Source: an uncultured Veillonellaceae bacterium
GTDB lineage: Bacteria > Bacillota > Negativicutes > Selenomonadales > Selenomonadaceae
Assembly (NCBI GenBank): GCA_902773295.1
Contig: CACYDT010000109.1
Span: forward strand, 1-38,809
Direction of reading: 5' to 3'
Length of the DNA: 38,809 bases
Of this stretch, positions 24,912-33,041 are shown in pieces (the first letter of the stretch is position 1; each line of letters opens with the position of its first letter). A model generated the notes under the pieces. It did not search any database. It was given only the letters and a program-made list of their open reading frames with translations, and was not told where the DNA came from. The position numbers were made by a program, and so were the translations under genes.

Positions 24912-25910
24912 TCACTCAAAAATCATCAAAACCGCTTGGTAAGCCAGCGCCCCCATCGCGGCAGTACAAGGGATTGTCATCACCCACGCAAGAACCATCT
25001 GCTGAGCAACTCCCCATCGCACGGCATTCACGCGCTTTGCCGTTCCCACCCCCATAATGGAGCCGGAAACCACATGGGTCGTGCTCACAGGAAGGTGCAG
25101 GATGGTCGCCGAGAAGATGACAATGGAGGAATTGAGATCTGCCGCAAAGCCGCTGATAGGCTCCAGTTTGAAGATCTTTCCGCCAATCGTCTTGATGATG
25201 CGCCATCCCCCAATGGCCGTCCCGCAGGCCATGGCCGTGGCGGCCAGCAGCTTGACATAGGTAGGCACCTCAAAGACATCGATGTATCCCCCCGAAAGCA
25301 GGGCAAGAGTGATGATGCCCATGGACTTCTGCGCATCGTTCGAGCCATGGGAAAAAGCCATGGCTGCCGCAGACAGGATCTGCATCTTGCGGAACTTGTC
25401 ATTCACCGTGGACGGACTGAAATTGCCAAAAAAACGGTACAGGAGCAGCATGACAATGCATCCCGTGCAGATAGCGAAGATGGGCGATGCCACCAGGGCA
25501 ATGACAATCTTCCCGATGCCCCAGAGATTCAGCCCGTCCACCCCCACGGACACCAGGACTGCCCCGATAACGCCTCCCACGAGGGCATGGGAGGAACTGG
25601 AAGGCACTGCAAGCCACCATGTGAGGATATTCCAGATCACCGCCCCCGTCAGGGCTGCAATCAGGATAGCTTCATCCACATGCTGGGCAGACTTCACGAT
25701 GTCTCCACCGATGGTCTTGGCAACGCCTGTGCTGTACATGGCCCCGGCAAAGTTCAGGACCGCAGCCATGATAATCGCATGGCTGGGATGGATCGCCCGC
25801 GTGGAGACCGATGTGGCGATGGCATTGGCCGTGTCATGAAAGCCGTTGATGAAATCAAATACCAGTGCCAAAACAATGACTGTAAAAATCAAATATTGGA
25901 GTTCATGCAT
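24912..25910 (-). CDS. pit: Inorganic phosphate transporter, PiT family
   Basis: A 332-residue membrane protein with about ten hydrophobic segments and the PiT signatures in both halves: FDFINGFHDTANAIAT near the N-terminus and FSHGSNDAQKSMGI plus TTHVVSGSIMG later. It imports phosphate with a cation. Its ATG overlaps the stop of the DUF47 gene by eight bases. The pair DUF47-Pit is a standard bacterial phosphate uptake unit. Confidence 0.95.
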   Translation of the reverse strand: MHELQYLIFTVIVLALVFDFINGFHDTANAIATSVSTRAIHPSHAIIMAAVLNFAGAMYSTGVAKTIGGDIVKSAQHVDEAILIAALTGAVIWNILTWWLAVPSSSSHALVGGVIGAVLVSVGVDGLNLWGIGKIVIALVASPIFAICTGCIVMLLLYRFFGNFSPSTVNDKFRKMQILSAAAMAFSHGSNDAQKSMGIITLALLSGGYIDVFEVPTYVKLLAATAMACGTAIGGWRIIKTIGGKIFKLEPISGFAADLNSSIVIFSATILHLPVSTTHVVSGSIMGVGTAKRVNAVRWGVAQQMVLAWVMTIPCTAAMGALAYQAVLMIFE

Positions 25911-26529
25911 ATTTCATTACCACGCCCCGGATCATATCGGAAATTTTCTCGCAATGGTCCAAGGTATCCTCCAGGTTCTCGAGAATATCCTTCCATTTGA
26001 TCAGTTCAATGGGATCTGTCGCCTGCTCGAACAGATTGGCCACTTCATGCCGGTAGATCCTGTCGCCCTCGCTTTCCAGATTCTCGATCTTGTGCGTTGC
26101 TTCCAGGATCTGCACCTGGTTCTTCTTGATGTTCTTGAGCAGGGAAAATGCCTTGATGATCTCCTCCGTGGACTCGATGATGAGCTTCGTCAGGCTCACC
26201 GCCCCTTCCAGGGCTTCCCCTGTCCGGTACATGACAACACGCTGCAGCGTGCCCTGCAAGTTGTCCACACCATCATCCAGCCCATTCGCCAGGGCATAGA
26301 TATCCTCGCGGTCAATCGGCGTAATGAACGTCATGTTCAGCTTGTCAATGATCCTGTCATTCACCTCGTCCGCCTGATGCTCCAAATTGATGATATCCTT
26401 GACCTTTTCTCCCGCCTTGCTGTAATCGAGCATAACCTCGTCCATCATGAGCGCTCCCTGATAGAAATAGCGCGCGCTCTCAACAAACAGGTCAAAGAAC
26501 TCATTGTCCTTATTCGTAAAATTAAACAT
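25903..26529 (-). CDS. DUF47/PhoU-like phosphate transport accessory protein
   Basis: A 208-residue all-helical protein of the DUF47 (Pit accessory) family, related to PhoU. The E/DxxxD-type metal-binding segments EHQADEVNDRI and ESEGDRIYRHEV are present. The start at 26529 is preceded by GAGGAGGA; the frame is open ten codons further but without a better site. It probably regulates the co-transcribed Pit transporter. Confidence 0.93.
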   Translation of the reverse strand: MFNFTNKDNEFFDLFVESARYFYQGALMMDEVMLDYSKAGEKVKDIINLEHQADEVNDRIIDKLNMTFITPIDREDIYALANGLDDGVDNLQGTLQRVVMYRTGEALEGAVSLTKLIIESTEEIIKAFSLLKNIKKNQVQILEATHKIENLESEGDRIYRHEVANLFEQATDPIELIKWKDILENLEDTLDHCEKISDMIRGVVMKYA

Positions 26530-26579
26530 ATGTTCCTCCTCGCAACCTGCAGCTTCCATGGATTCCTATAGCGAGGACA

Positions 26580-26609
26580 AGGAGGATATCCCAAAAAGAA
26601 CATCCTCCT
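26580..26609 (-). terminator. Weak hairpin after the aminotransferase gene
   Basis: GGAGGAT pairs with ATCCTCC around a T-rich loop, ten bases past the aminotransferase stop. There is no T run after the stem, so transcription may continue into the phosphate genes. Confidence 0.4.
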
Positions 26610-26618
26610 CCTGCCATC

Positions 26619-27863
26619 TCAGCCTTCCACAGCCTTCCATGCCTTGAGCACTTTCCGGGCCAGTCCTTTCATCTTCGCCGAGGAAACGGAGCAGGCAGCA
26701 ATCCTTACCCCCAGTTTCAAGGGAACAGCGAAAACGAGGTCATCGTGCAGCTTGTCGCACACTGCCGCAGGATCCGCCGCCGGGACGGAGAGGAAGAAGC
26801 CGCCCTTGTAGGGCAGAGCATCCAGCCCGCATGCAGAAGCTTCCTGCATGAAGATATCTCCCCTTGCCTGGATCATCTTGTAGAAATCCTCCCGTTCCTT
26901 CTCGAACTGCGCAAGGGCGGCCTTGTCCTGCTGGATGCGGGTCAGGAGCGTCATCGCGCCGCGATTGATGTTCGACCAAGTGGCGCGGCTCGTGTACTTG
27001 CTGATCTCCGTGAACTCGGAAATGACATCCTTGCTGGAGGACACGGCAATCAATGCTCCCGTCCTCTGCCCGTAGAAGGTATAGCCTTTCGACATGCTGA
27101 AAGCGAACATAACGAGAACGTTTTCGGGAAGGTTGCCGAACTTCTTCATGAAACGGCGTGTTTCCTGCTTCTCCCCTGCATAATCGATATAGGCGATATC
27201 CACGAGAAGGCTGATTTTCTTTCCCTTGGCTGCATATCCCTTGCACACATCGAGCACCTTGTCCCAGTCCTCCTCCGTCAGGCTGAATCCCGTGGGATTG
27301 TGAGCAGGGCTGTTGATGATGACGAGCAGGGAATCCTGGGTTTTCAGTATCTCTGACACCTTGCCGGTGAAATCCTCCGCATGGAACTTCTGTTGTTCGT
27401 CAAAGAGCTTGAAATTCGTAAGTTCACAGGCATTTTCCCGGCAAATGACCCCATAAGTTCCCCAGAACCAGTCCGAGGTCAGAACCTTGCTGCCCTTCTC
27501 CGCATAATTGGCAACCGCATGGTGTATGGCGCCCGTTCCTCCCGCTGTGGCAATCGCTGCCGTATACCCCTCCGGCCTTTGATCCGCAAACGTCAGGTCC
27601 ACGACGGCTTCCAGATAGTCCGGCAGTCCGGCAATCGGCGCATAGGCAATGAGATCCTCCATCGGCAGGGAACGATAGACCCGCTCCATCGTCGGAAGGC
27701 AGGCGAGCTTCCCTTCCTCGTCCATCATGACCCCCATCGTAGCATTCGTCACCTTGTCCGCCCCATATTTGCCCGTAGCTTCCCTGCAGGCAGCGGCTGC
27801 GCCAAAAATCGCATCCTTCAGTCTTTTATCCGCTGCGTGGCTCGCAGCCATGCTCATTGTCAT
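26619..27863 (-). CDS. Class I aminotransferase, aspartate/aromatic type
   Basis: A 414-residue fold-type I PLP enzyme. The PLP lysine lies in FSMSKGYTFYGQRTGALI, the substrate-side motif NSPAHNPTGFSL and the Tyr in LVDIAYIDYAG match subgroup I-alpha (AspC/TyrB). The amino-acid specificity cannot be read from the sequence. The ATG at 27863 is preceded by AAAGGGG at slightly long spacing; a second ATG two codons on is possible. A hairpin (CCCCAT/ATGGGG, about 27890-27910) lies in the leader. It appears to be transcribed on its own. Confidence 0.9.
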   Translation of the reverse strand: MTMSMAASHAADKRLKDAIFGAAAACREATGKYGADKVTNATMGVMMDEEGKLACLPTMERVYRSLPMEDLIAYAPIAGLPDYLEAVVDLTFADQRPEGYTAAIATAGGTGAIHHAVANYAEKGSKVLTSDWFWGTYGVICRENACELTNFKLFDEQQKFHAEDFTGKVSEILKTQDSLLVIINSPAHNPTGFSLTEEDWDKVLDVCKGYAAKGKKISLLVDIAYIDYAGEKQETRRFMKKFGNLPENVLVMFAFSMSKGYTFYGQRTGALIAVSSSKDVISEFTEISKYTSRATWSNINRGAMTLLTRIQQDKAALAQFEKEREDFYKMIQARGDIFMQEASACGLDALPYKGGFFLSVPAADPAAVCDKLHDDLVFAVPLKLGVRIAACSVSSAKMKGLARKVLKAWKAVEG

Positions 27864-27967
27864 AAATACCGTTCCCCTTTCTCTGGCACCCCATCTCTTG
27901 CATGGGGCAATCTTGCATTACCAAGATATAGTATTCTCTGCCGCCTCGCAGATTCCTGCCATAACCT

Positions 27968-28017
27968 CAAAAAAGAAAAACCCCGTACATGGAATTCCGA
28001 AGAATCCATGTACGGGG
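27968..28017 (-). terminator. Terminator after the tpiA-like/yjbQ operon
   Basis: On the minus strand CCCCGTACATGGA pairs perfectly with TCCATGTACGGGG and is followed by TTTTTCTTTTTT. This is the strongest intrinsic terminator in the window. Confidence 0.96.
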
Positions 28018-28023
28018 AAAGAA

Positions 28024-28545
28024 TCATTCACCCAGAATGACAATCTTGCATTTTCTCGAACGCGCCCGTGTCCGGTCGAAATCCACGAAGTAAATATAAC
28101 CCGTAGTTCCAACACCGAGCTTTCCATTGTCGATCTCAAAGGTCTCGCTGGACCCGAGAATCGTGGCCTTCAAATGGGCATCGCAGTTCAGGAGAGCCGT
28201 GCGGTCGCCGCCGGGAAGGTATGCCTCCGCATCCGGCCAGGAGGCCACCGCCTTGTAATGCTCCTCGCCCGGATAACGGTACTGCCCTTCTGCGACATTG
28301 TCAGGAATGATCTTCTTGAGTACGTCATTGAGATCCAATTGCAGGAACTCCGTGCCCTTCTCGTCCACATCATGGACGAATTCCTCAAAGAATACCGCGC
28401 AGGTCGTATGGGGGGATATCACAGTGCAAATCCCGTTCTTCACACCGCTCTTGGCAATCGCCGCCTTTACCTCTTCCGTGATGTTCAGGAACGTGGGTTC
28501 CCCGCCCTTGGATTTCAATGCAATGGTTTCCTTGTATACCGTCAT
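28024..28545 (-). CDS. YjbQ/UPF0047 family protein
   Basis: A 173-residue protein with the family motifs SPHTTCAVFF, LLNCDAHLKATILGSSET and a C-terminal DFDRTRARSRK. Members are annotated as secondary thiamine-phosphate synthase, based on weak activity, and the physiological role is unclear. It overlaps the isomerase gene by four bases (ATGA). In typical YjbQ the segment after the glycine-rich turn reads LGTWQ; here it is VGTTGY, a notable change. Co-transcription with a triose-phosphate isomerase suggests a role in carbohydrate metabolism, which is inference. Confidence 0.88.
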   Translation of the reverse strand: MTVYKETIALKSKGGEPTFLNITEEVKAAIAKSGVKNGICTVISPHTTCAVFFEEFVHDVDEKGTEFLQLDLNDVLKKIIPDNVAEGQYRYPGEEHYKAVASWPDAEAYLPGGDRTALLNCDAHLKATILGSSETFEIDNGKLGVGTTGYIYFVDFDRTRARSRKCKIVILGE

Positions 28546-29252
28546 TTCTGCTGCCTCCGTTCAGATTTCCTCTCCTTGTATGCCCTCGCAATGGCCTCTG
28601 CCATCTCATGCACCCGCAGGGCCGGATCCGGTGCCTTCAGGATGCCGCTCGTCGCCCCCGTGCCGTCTGCCCCAAGCTTCACCACCCGGTAGCAGTCCTC
28701 CGCCGTCGTCACACCGGACGCGATCATGACAGCAATCTCCGGATTGACCTTGCGTATCTGCCCGCAAGCTTCCAGAACATAAGAATCATCGGCTGTCTGT
28801 CCCGTCCCTATGAGATCCGTCGGCTCACAGAGGAGAATATCCGGCCCGAGTTCCGCAATCGCCAGTCCTTCCGCAACAGAATCCGCACAGACAATGGTCT
28901 TGATACCAAGCTCCCTGGCACGCTGCATCGTCTTGCAAAGCTCCGCCACCGTCATGGAATTCTCTGCATGGTTCAGGAACACAGCCTCTGCCCCTGCTTC
29001 TTTCAAGGATTCCGGAAGGATATGCCCCATGCCCCTCCCCGGGCGAAGAGACTCCATATGCTGTGCTGTTACGACGATTTCCTCCGTATTCTCCCTGATG
29101 AGGCGGATATCGGCAAACGGGCACGTAAAGAAAACCGTCAATCCATACTTCTTTGCCGCTTCATCTGCCGCCTTGGCCAAGGCAAGGGATTTTTCTCCGT
29201 AAAGATAGGATTTCGGATTTACGACCAAAAATGGTGTCAAACTGTATTTCAT
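28542..29252 (-). CDS. Short archaeal-type triose-phosphate isomerase
   Basis: A 236-residue TIM barrel. All four catalytic positions can be placed: N12 and K14 (VNPKSY), H95 (FLNHAENS) and E143 (LCEPTDLIGTG). The length and the NHAEN loop are those of archaeal-type TIM rather than the ~250-residue bacterial form, so this is probably a pathway-specific isomerase in addition to a housekeeping copy elsewhere. AAGGGGG precedes the ATG. It is divergent from the GntR regulator and paired functionally with the class II aldolase on the other side. Confidence 0.88.
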   Translation of the reverse strand: MKYSLTPFLVVNPKSYLYGEKSLALAKAADEAAKKYGLTVFFTCPFADIRLIRENTEEIVVTAQHMESLRPGRGMGHILPESLKEAGAEAVFLNHAENSMTVAELCKTMQRARELGIKTIVCADSVAEGLAIAELGPDILLCEPTDLIGTGQTADDSYVLEACGQIRKVNPEIAVMIASGVTTAEDCYRVVKLGADGTGATSGILKAPDPALRVHEMAEAIARAYKERKSERRQQK

Positions 29253-29286
29253 GGTTGTTGCCCCCTTTATATTACCTTTGGTATCA

Positions 29287-29317
29287 ATATATTACCACTA
29301 AACCATTTCTTTTTCAA
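29287..29317 (-). promoter_or_regulatory. Promoter and putative GntR operator of the isomerase operon
   Basis: On the minus strand: TTGAAA (29312-29317), 17 bases, TAATAT (29289-29294). The 13-base motif AGTGGTAATATAT covers 29299-29287 and overlaps the -10; the same 13 bases occur in the aldolase promoter. Binding there should block RNA polymerase. Confidence 0.75.
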
Positions 29318-29379
29318 GTGTTTTTGTTTTAGCAAATGTAAAAATGATATCCGTAGTTTCGCAAATGCATAGGATTTTC

Positions 29380-29408
29380 TTGCCCATTGGTCATAAATCC
29401 ATTACAAT
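29380..29408 (+). promoter_or_regulatory. Promoter of the GntR regulator
   Basis: TTGCCC at 29380-29385, 17 bases, TACAAT at 29403-29408, 32 bases before the start codon. It lacks the AGTGGTAATATAT motif, so the regulator gene itself may not be controlled the same way. Confidence 0.6.
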
Positions 29409-29440
29409 GAAGAAAATGGTTAGAATGGGAGAATTTCAAA

Positions 29441-30169
29441 ATGGACCAGAAACACGACCGCTTTCTTCATGCACAGGTGCAGGAAAAACTGCAAAAGAAA
29501 TTCGACGCCATGCCTTACATGTCCCCCCTTCCGAGCGAGCGGGAACTCTGCGAGGAATACGGTGTCAGCCGCCCCACCATCCGCAAGGCCCTCGCCGATA
29601 TGGAGCAGGCAGGGCTCGTATCGCGCATCCAGGGGCGCGGTTCCTTCTATATCGGCAACAAGATCGCCATCGACTACTCCAGCCCGCGGAAAAACGGTCT
29701 CGGCCTGTCCCATACCCTGATCTCCGCAGGAAAGGTCACTCACAGCCACGTCCTGCAGCAAGTCATCGAGGTAGCGGACGAAAAGCTCTCCGGGCGCCTG
29801 AACCTCTCCTCCGGGGAACTCGTGTTCCACTTGCAGCGCCTGCGCTATATCGACGATGACCTCTACTCCCTTGCCAACGACTACATACCACTGGCTCTTT
29901 GCCCGAGCCTCATCGACATCGACTTCTCAAAAGCTTCCCTGGTGGACGCACTGGAAGAACACGGCATCCATCCCTGGCGTGAGGACAAGCTCATAGAGTG
30001 CCTGCGCTCCGACCAGAAAACAGCCACTTACCTCCGCCTCAAAAAAGGCGCTCCCATCTCCGTCACCCGCATCACCACCTATGACCGGGACGGACGCATC
30101 ATACAGTATGCCACCTCCAAATCCGATGCCTACAAAAGCCGGTTCCGCGTAACCTCCACCATCGGATAA
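29441..30169 (+). CDS. GntR-family regulator, HutC type
   Basis: A 242-residue protein with an N-terminal winged helix (PLPSERELCEEYGVSRPTIR through GLVSRIQGRGSFYIG, shown by its ends; about residues 28-70) and a C-terminal UTRA effector domain of HutC type (about 90-235). HutC regulators usually repress and are released by a sugar phosphate or related effector. GGGAGA precedes the ATG. It sits between the isomerase/yjbQ operon and the aldolase, both of which carry the same promoter motif, so those are its likely targets. The effector is unknown; a sugar phosphate upstream of the aldolase is the natural guess. Confidence 0.92.
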   Translation: MDQKHDRFLHAQVQEKLQKKFDAMPYMSPLPSERELCEEYGVSRPTIRKALADMEQAGLVSRIQGRGSFYIGNKIAIDYSSPRKNGLGLSHTLISAGKVTHSHVLQQVIEVADEKLSGRLNLSSGELVFHLQRLRYIDDDLYSLANDYIPLALCPSLIDIDFSKASLVDALEEHGIHPWREDKLIECLRSDQKTATYLRLKKGAPISVTRITTYDRDGRIIQYATSKSDAYKSRFRVTSTIG

Positions 30170-30192
30170 GGCCGGGCTTGGAAAAATCCCTC

Positions 30193-30221
30193 TTGACATA
30201 TTACAAGTGGTAATATATCAT
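30193..30221 (+). promoter_or_regulatory. Promoter of the class II aldolase gene
   Basis: TTGACA at 30193-30198, 17 bases, TATCAT at 30216-30221. The spacer contains TATTAC-N5-GTAATA, a perfect inverted repeat, so a repressor would sit across the promoter. Confidence 0.85.
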
Positions 30222-30244
30222 AAAGATATAAAAACCACTTGTAA
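30201..30244 (+). promoter_or_regulatory. Paired inverted operator around the aldolase transcription start
   Basis: TTACAAGTGGT at 30201-30211 is repeated in exact inverted form as ACCACTTGTAA at 30234-30244, ending at the AAGGAG ribosome binding site. The expected start (about 30228) lies between the arms, so they cannot form an mRNA hairpin and are better read as two DNA sites for the neighbouring GntR protein. Confidence 0.75.
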
Positions 30245-30256
30245 GGAGAGATATTC

Positions 30257-31102
30257 ATGCTGACAAGAACGAAGGAAATTCTTACAGATGCCAAGAAGAA
30301 CAAATACGGCATTGTTGCTCCGGATTTCTGGGATTTGAACTCCGCCCGCGATTACGTGCAAATCGCCGAGGAACTCAATGCGCCCATCCTCCTTTCCTTT
30401 GCCCAGGCCCACAAGCACCTCATTTCCCTGGAAGAGGCCGCTGCCGTAGGCAAGCTCATGGCAGAGAGCGTAAAAGCCCCGATTGCCCTCCACCTGGATC
30501 ACGGGGAAGATTTCGACTATATCAAAAGAGCCATCGACCTCGGCTTCAATTCCGTCATGATTGACGCCTCTATGCATGAATTCAGCGAAAACGTCCGCCT
30601 CACGAAAGAAGTCGTGGACTACGCCCATGCCAGGAATGTGGACGTGGAGGCGGAAATCGGCCATGTGGGAGGAACGACGGAGAGCCCCACGGAAATGGAA
30701 TCCGTTGCCAATGTCTACACCACAGTCGAAGAAGCCACGGCCTTCATCGAGCAGACCGGCGCCGATTCCCTGGCCGTATCCATCGGCACTTCCCATGGCG
30801 TCTACAAGAACAACAAGAACCCCGAACTGAACTTCCAGCGGCTCAAAGAACTGGCCGCCCAGGTTCCCGTGCCCCTCGTCCTCCATGGAGGGTCAGGGAC
30901 GGGAGACGACAACCTCCGGCGCTGCGTCAGGGAAGGGATCACCAAGGTCAATGTCTTCACGGAGTTCACCACTGCCGCCCTCGCGCATGCCGCAAAAGCT
31001 GTCCGCGAGGAACAGCTCAAGAGCTATATGCGCATCCAGCAGGCCGCTGATGAAGGCATCAAAAGCATCATCTCCCATTACATCCATCTGCTGACAATAT
31101 AA
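30257..31102 (+). CDS. Class II fructose/tagatose-bisphosphate aldolase family protein
   Basis: A 281-residue zinc-dependent aldolase. Family motifs: LHLDHGEDFDYI (D81, H82), EAEIGHVGG, SIGTSHGVYK (zinc His) and LHGGSGTGDDN. Length is in the KbaY/GatY/FbaA range. It cleaves a ketose (bis)phosphate to dihydroxyacetone phosphate and an aldehyde; the exact sugar cannot be read. Regulation by the adjacent GntR protein and the shared promoter motif link it to the isomerase operon, which would process its triose phosphate. AAGGAGAG precedes the ATG. Confidence 0.92.
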   Translation: MLTRTKEILTDAKKNKYGIVAPDFWDLNSARDYVQIAEELNAPILLSFAQAHKHLISLEEAAAVGKLMAESVKAPIALHLDHGEDFDYIKRAIDLGFNSVMIDASMHEFSENVRLTKEVVDYAHARNVDVEAEIGHVGGTTESPTEMESVANVYTTVEEATAFIEQTGADSLAVSIGTSHGVYKNNKNPELNFQRLKELAAQVPVPLVLHGGSGTGDDNLRRCVREGITKVNVFTEFTTAALAHAAKAVREEQLKSYMRIQQAADEGIKSIISHYIHLLTI

Positions 31103-31106
31103 AGCA

Positions 31107-31143
31107 AGCCGCCCCTTCCATCGCCATCGGTGGAAGGGGCGGC
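31107..31143 (+). terminator. Terminator after the aldolase gene
   Basis: GCCGCCCCTTCCA pairs with TGGAAGGGGCGGC around a ten-base loop. The T run is short, but the stem is very strong. Confidence 0.85.
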
Positions 31144-31171
31144 CATGTTTCAGGCGGCAACCACTTTTCCA

Positions 31172-31199
31172 TTGACATTCCATCCCGGTTTGGTATACT
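31172..31199 (+). promoter_or_regulatory. Promoter of mqnA
   Basis: TTGACA at 31172-31177, 16 bases, TATACT at 31194-31199 with an extended -10 TG. The leader of about 75 bases can form GGGGT/ACCCC and has GAGGGGG before the start. Confidence 0.85.
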
Positions 31200-31282
31200 A
31201 CTTTCTAGCATAATAAACTATAGTGGGGTAAACTGTACCAAAACCCCCGGCAATTCCAAAGACTTATGAGGGGGCGCAAATC

Positions 31283-32116
31283 ATGGACCAGCCACGGATC
31301 GGGCACATCAACTTTCTCAATGTCCTGCCTCTTACTTACAGCTATGCTCATGGATACGGCGAGGGGCTTGCGCTCACGCAGGCTGTTCCCGCAGAACTGA
31401 ACCGCCGGATCCGTGAACGGAGCCTCGATGTGAGCGCCGTATCTTCTATCGTATATGCGCGAAATTCAGAAGATCTCCTGCTCCTGCCGGACATCTGCAT
31501 CCGTTCCGATGCGGATGTAGAGAGCATCGTGCTGGTTTCCCGCAAGCCTGCCGGAGAACTTGGAAACGACAGGGTCATTCTCACGGCGAAATCCGAAACC
31601 TCCCACTGTCTGTTGAAAATCATCCTCCACACGGCCTATGATGTCATGCCGGAATACGAAATCCGCGCCATCGGCCTGAAGGATTTCCTGCCGGAGGACG
31701 CGGCAGCCTCCCTGCTCATTGGCGACGATGCCCTTTATCTCTACCATCACCGGCAGCCGGATCTCTTCTACTATGATCTTGGAAAAGAATGGAACGAAAT
31801 GACGGGGCATTCCATGGTGTATGCTGTCTGGGCAGTACAGAAAAGCTTCGCCGCAAGTTGCCCGGAACTTCTTCGCCTCGCCCATGGACGGATTGTCGGC
31901 GGCATGCGGGAAGGCCTTCTAAGAAAACAAGAGGCCATCCGTTCCGTCCTCGCAGAAAAGAATCTTTCCTACGAAATCCTCGACCATTATCTTGGGAACA
32001 TCATCCGCTGGGATTTCACCGAAAAACATCTGGAATCCCTGCGCCTCTTTTACCGTCTCGCCCACGAGCAAGGACTTGTCCGGGAGGTTCCGGACCTCCG
32101 GATGGCAAGGGCATAG
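31283..32116 (+). CDS. mqnA: Chorismate dehydratase of the futalosine menaquinone pathway
   Basis: A 277-residue periplasmic-binding-protein-like enzyme that removes water from chorismate to give 3-enolpyruvoylbenzoate. Family features: RIGHINFLNVLPL opening, the VSAVSSIVYAR segment, and LIGDDALYL. Its product is the substrate of MqnE, encoded just downstream. It is on the plus strand; three bases separate its stop from the convergent phosphorylase-like gene, with no terminator visible between them. Confidence 0.94.
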   Translation: MDQPRIGHINFLNVLPLTYSYAHGYGEGLALTQAVPAELNRRIRERSLDVSAVSSIVYARNSEDLLLLPDICIRSDADVESIVLVSRKPAGELGNDRVILTAKSETSHCLLKIILHTAYDVMPEYEIRAIGLKDFLPEDAAASLLIGDDALYLYHHRQPDLFYYDLGKEWNEMTGHSMVYAVWAVQKSFAASCPELLRLAHGRIVGGMREGLLRKQEAIRSVLAEKNLSYEILDHYLGNIIRWDFTEKHLESLRLFYRLAHEQGLVREVPDLRMARA

Positions 32117-32119
32117 GAA

Positions 32120-32968
32120 CTATCCTTTCTCGGACTCCTCCTGGTATACGTCTTTCAGCAGGGTTTCCTTGCGCAGGGACAGGCAATTGCAGTTTCTCTT
32201 GCCGGCATCCACTCGGCGGATGGTATCCAGGAGGATTTCCCCGATCATGGGCGCGTCATCATAGAAAATGTCCCGCATGGTATCATGGGACCAGACGCGC
32301 TCCAGCCCTTCCCCGTAGTTCACCACGAAGTACAGCCCCGCATAGCAGGCGCCGATTTCCCGTGCCAGATAGACCTCGGGCGCGATGCTCTGCCCCACGA
32401 TATCGGCATGGCCTTTGAGCATGGCGATTTCTGCGGGGCTTTCAAAATGCCGCCCATCGGTGACCGCATAGATGCCCCGGTCGAAGATGCGTCCGTCGAA
32501 CCTCTGGCGGACGGCATAAATGAGAGCCTGCCGAAGCTCCGGGCAGAGCGCCTCCCGCATGATAAGGAGGTACCTCCCGTCCAGCATGACATCCTTGCGG
32601 TTCGAAAGGTCGAGGTAATCATCCGGCACCATGAAGTCCCGGGGATCCAATAGGTGGTTCACGGTTCCGACACCGCCCTCCGAAAGGATGCGCTTCACCC
32701 CTGCCTCCCGGAAGACCCAGAACACCTGGCGGGAGGCATCCGCCCTTGTCACGCCGCTGCGCCATCCGTGCATGCGGCAGGCAAGCACTCGTTTTTCTCC
32801 CACGGAAAACAGGCGGAACGCCGGACTTTTTCCATAGGGAGTATCGAAAAACAAGTTATCCTCAAGAATGGTTACATCGGAATCCGGCAGACACGCGGGA
32901 AAATCGCCGGAAAGCGTGCCGGAACCTCCGACAATGGCATAGGGAACCTTTGGAATCTCATGGTTCAT
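32120..32968 (-). CDS. MTA phosphorylase-like nucleoside phosphorylase inside the menaquinone cluster
   Basis: A 282-residue member of the MTAP/PNP family: AIVGGSGTLSG (phosphate loop), CRMHGWRS in place of the RHG motif, SEGGVGTVNH, and HFESPAEIAML for the ribose site. The base- and ribose-contacting segment differs from true MTAP (GQSIAPEV where MTAP has NMT), so the substrate may differ. It lies on the opposite strand between mqnA and the mqnE genes. No mqnB is present in the window, so I infer it may release the purine base from aminofutalosine or futalosine. It could also be ordinary methylthioadenosine salvage. GGAGACG precedes the ATG. Confidence 0.82.
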   Translation of the reverse strand: MNHEIPKVPYAIVGGSGTLSGDFPACLPDSDVTILEDNLFFDTPYGKSPAFRLFSVGEKRVLACRMHGWRSGVTRADASRQVFWVFREAGVKRILSEGGVGTVNHLLDPRDFMVPDDYLDLSNRKDVMLDGRYLLIMREALCPELRQALIYAVRQRFDGRIFDRGIYAVTDGRHFESPAEIAMLKGHADIVGQSIAPEVYLAREIGACYAGLYFVVNYGEGLERVWSHDTMRDIFYDDAPMIGEILLDTIRRVDAGKRNCNCLSLRKETLLKDVYQEESEKG

Positions 32969-33041
32969 GGAATCGTCTCCTTTTTCGTATGGTCAAATAA
33001 CATTATGATTATAGCATAGAATGTCGTATGGGGGGAAAATC

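Noticed and set aside
30201..30244. mRNA hairpin hiding the aldolase ribosome binding site
   Set aside because: The predicted start site lies between the two arms, so the first arm is not transcribed. DNA operators are the better reading.
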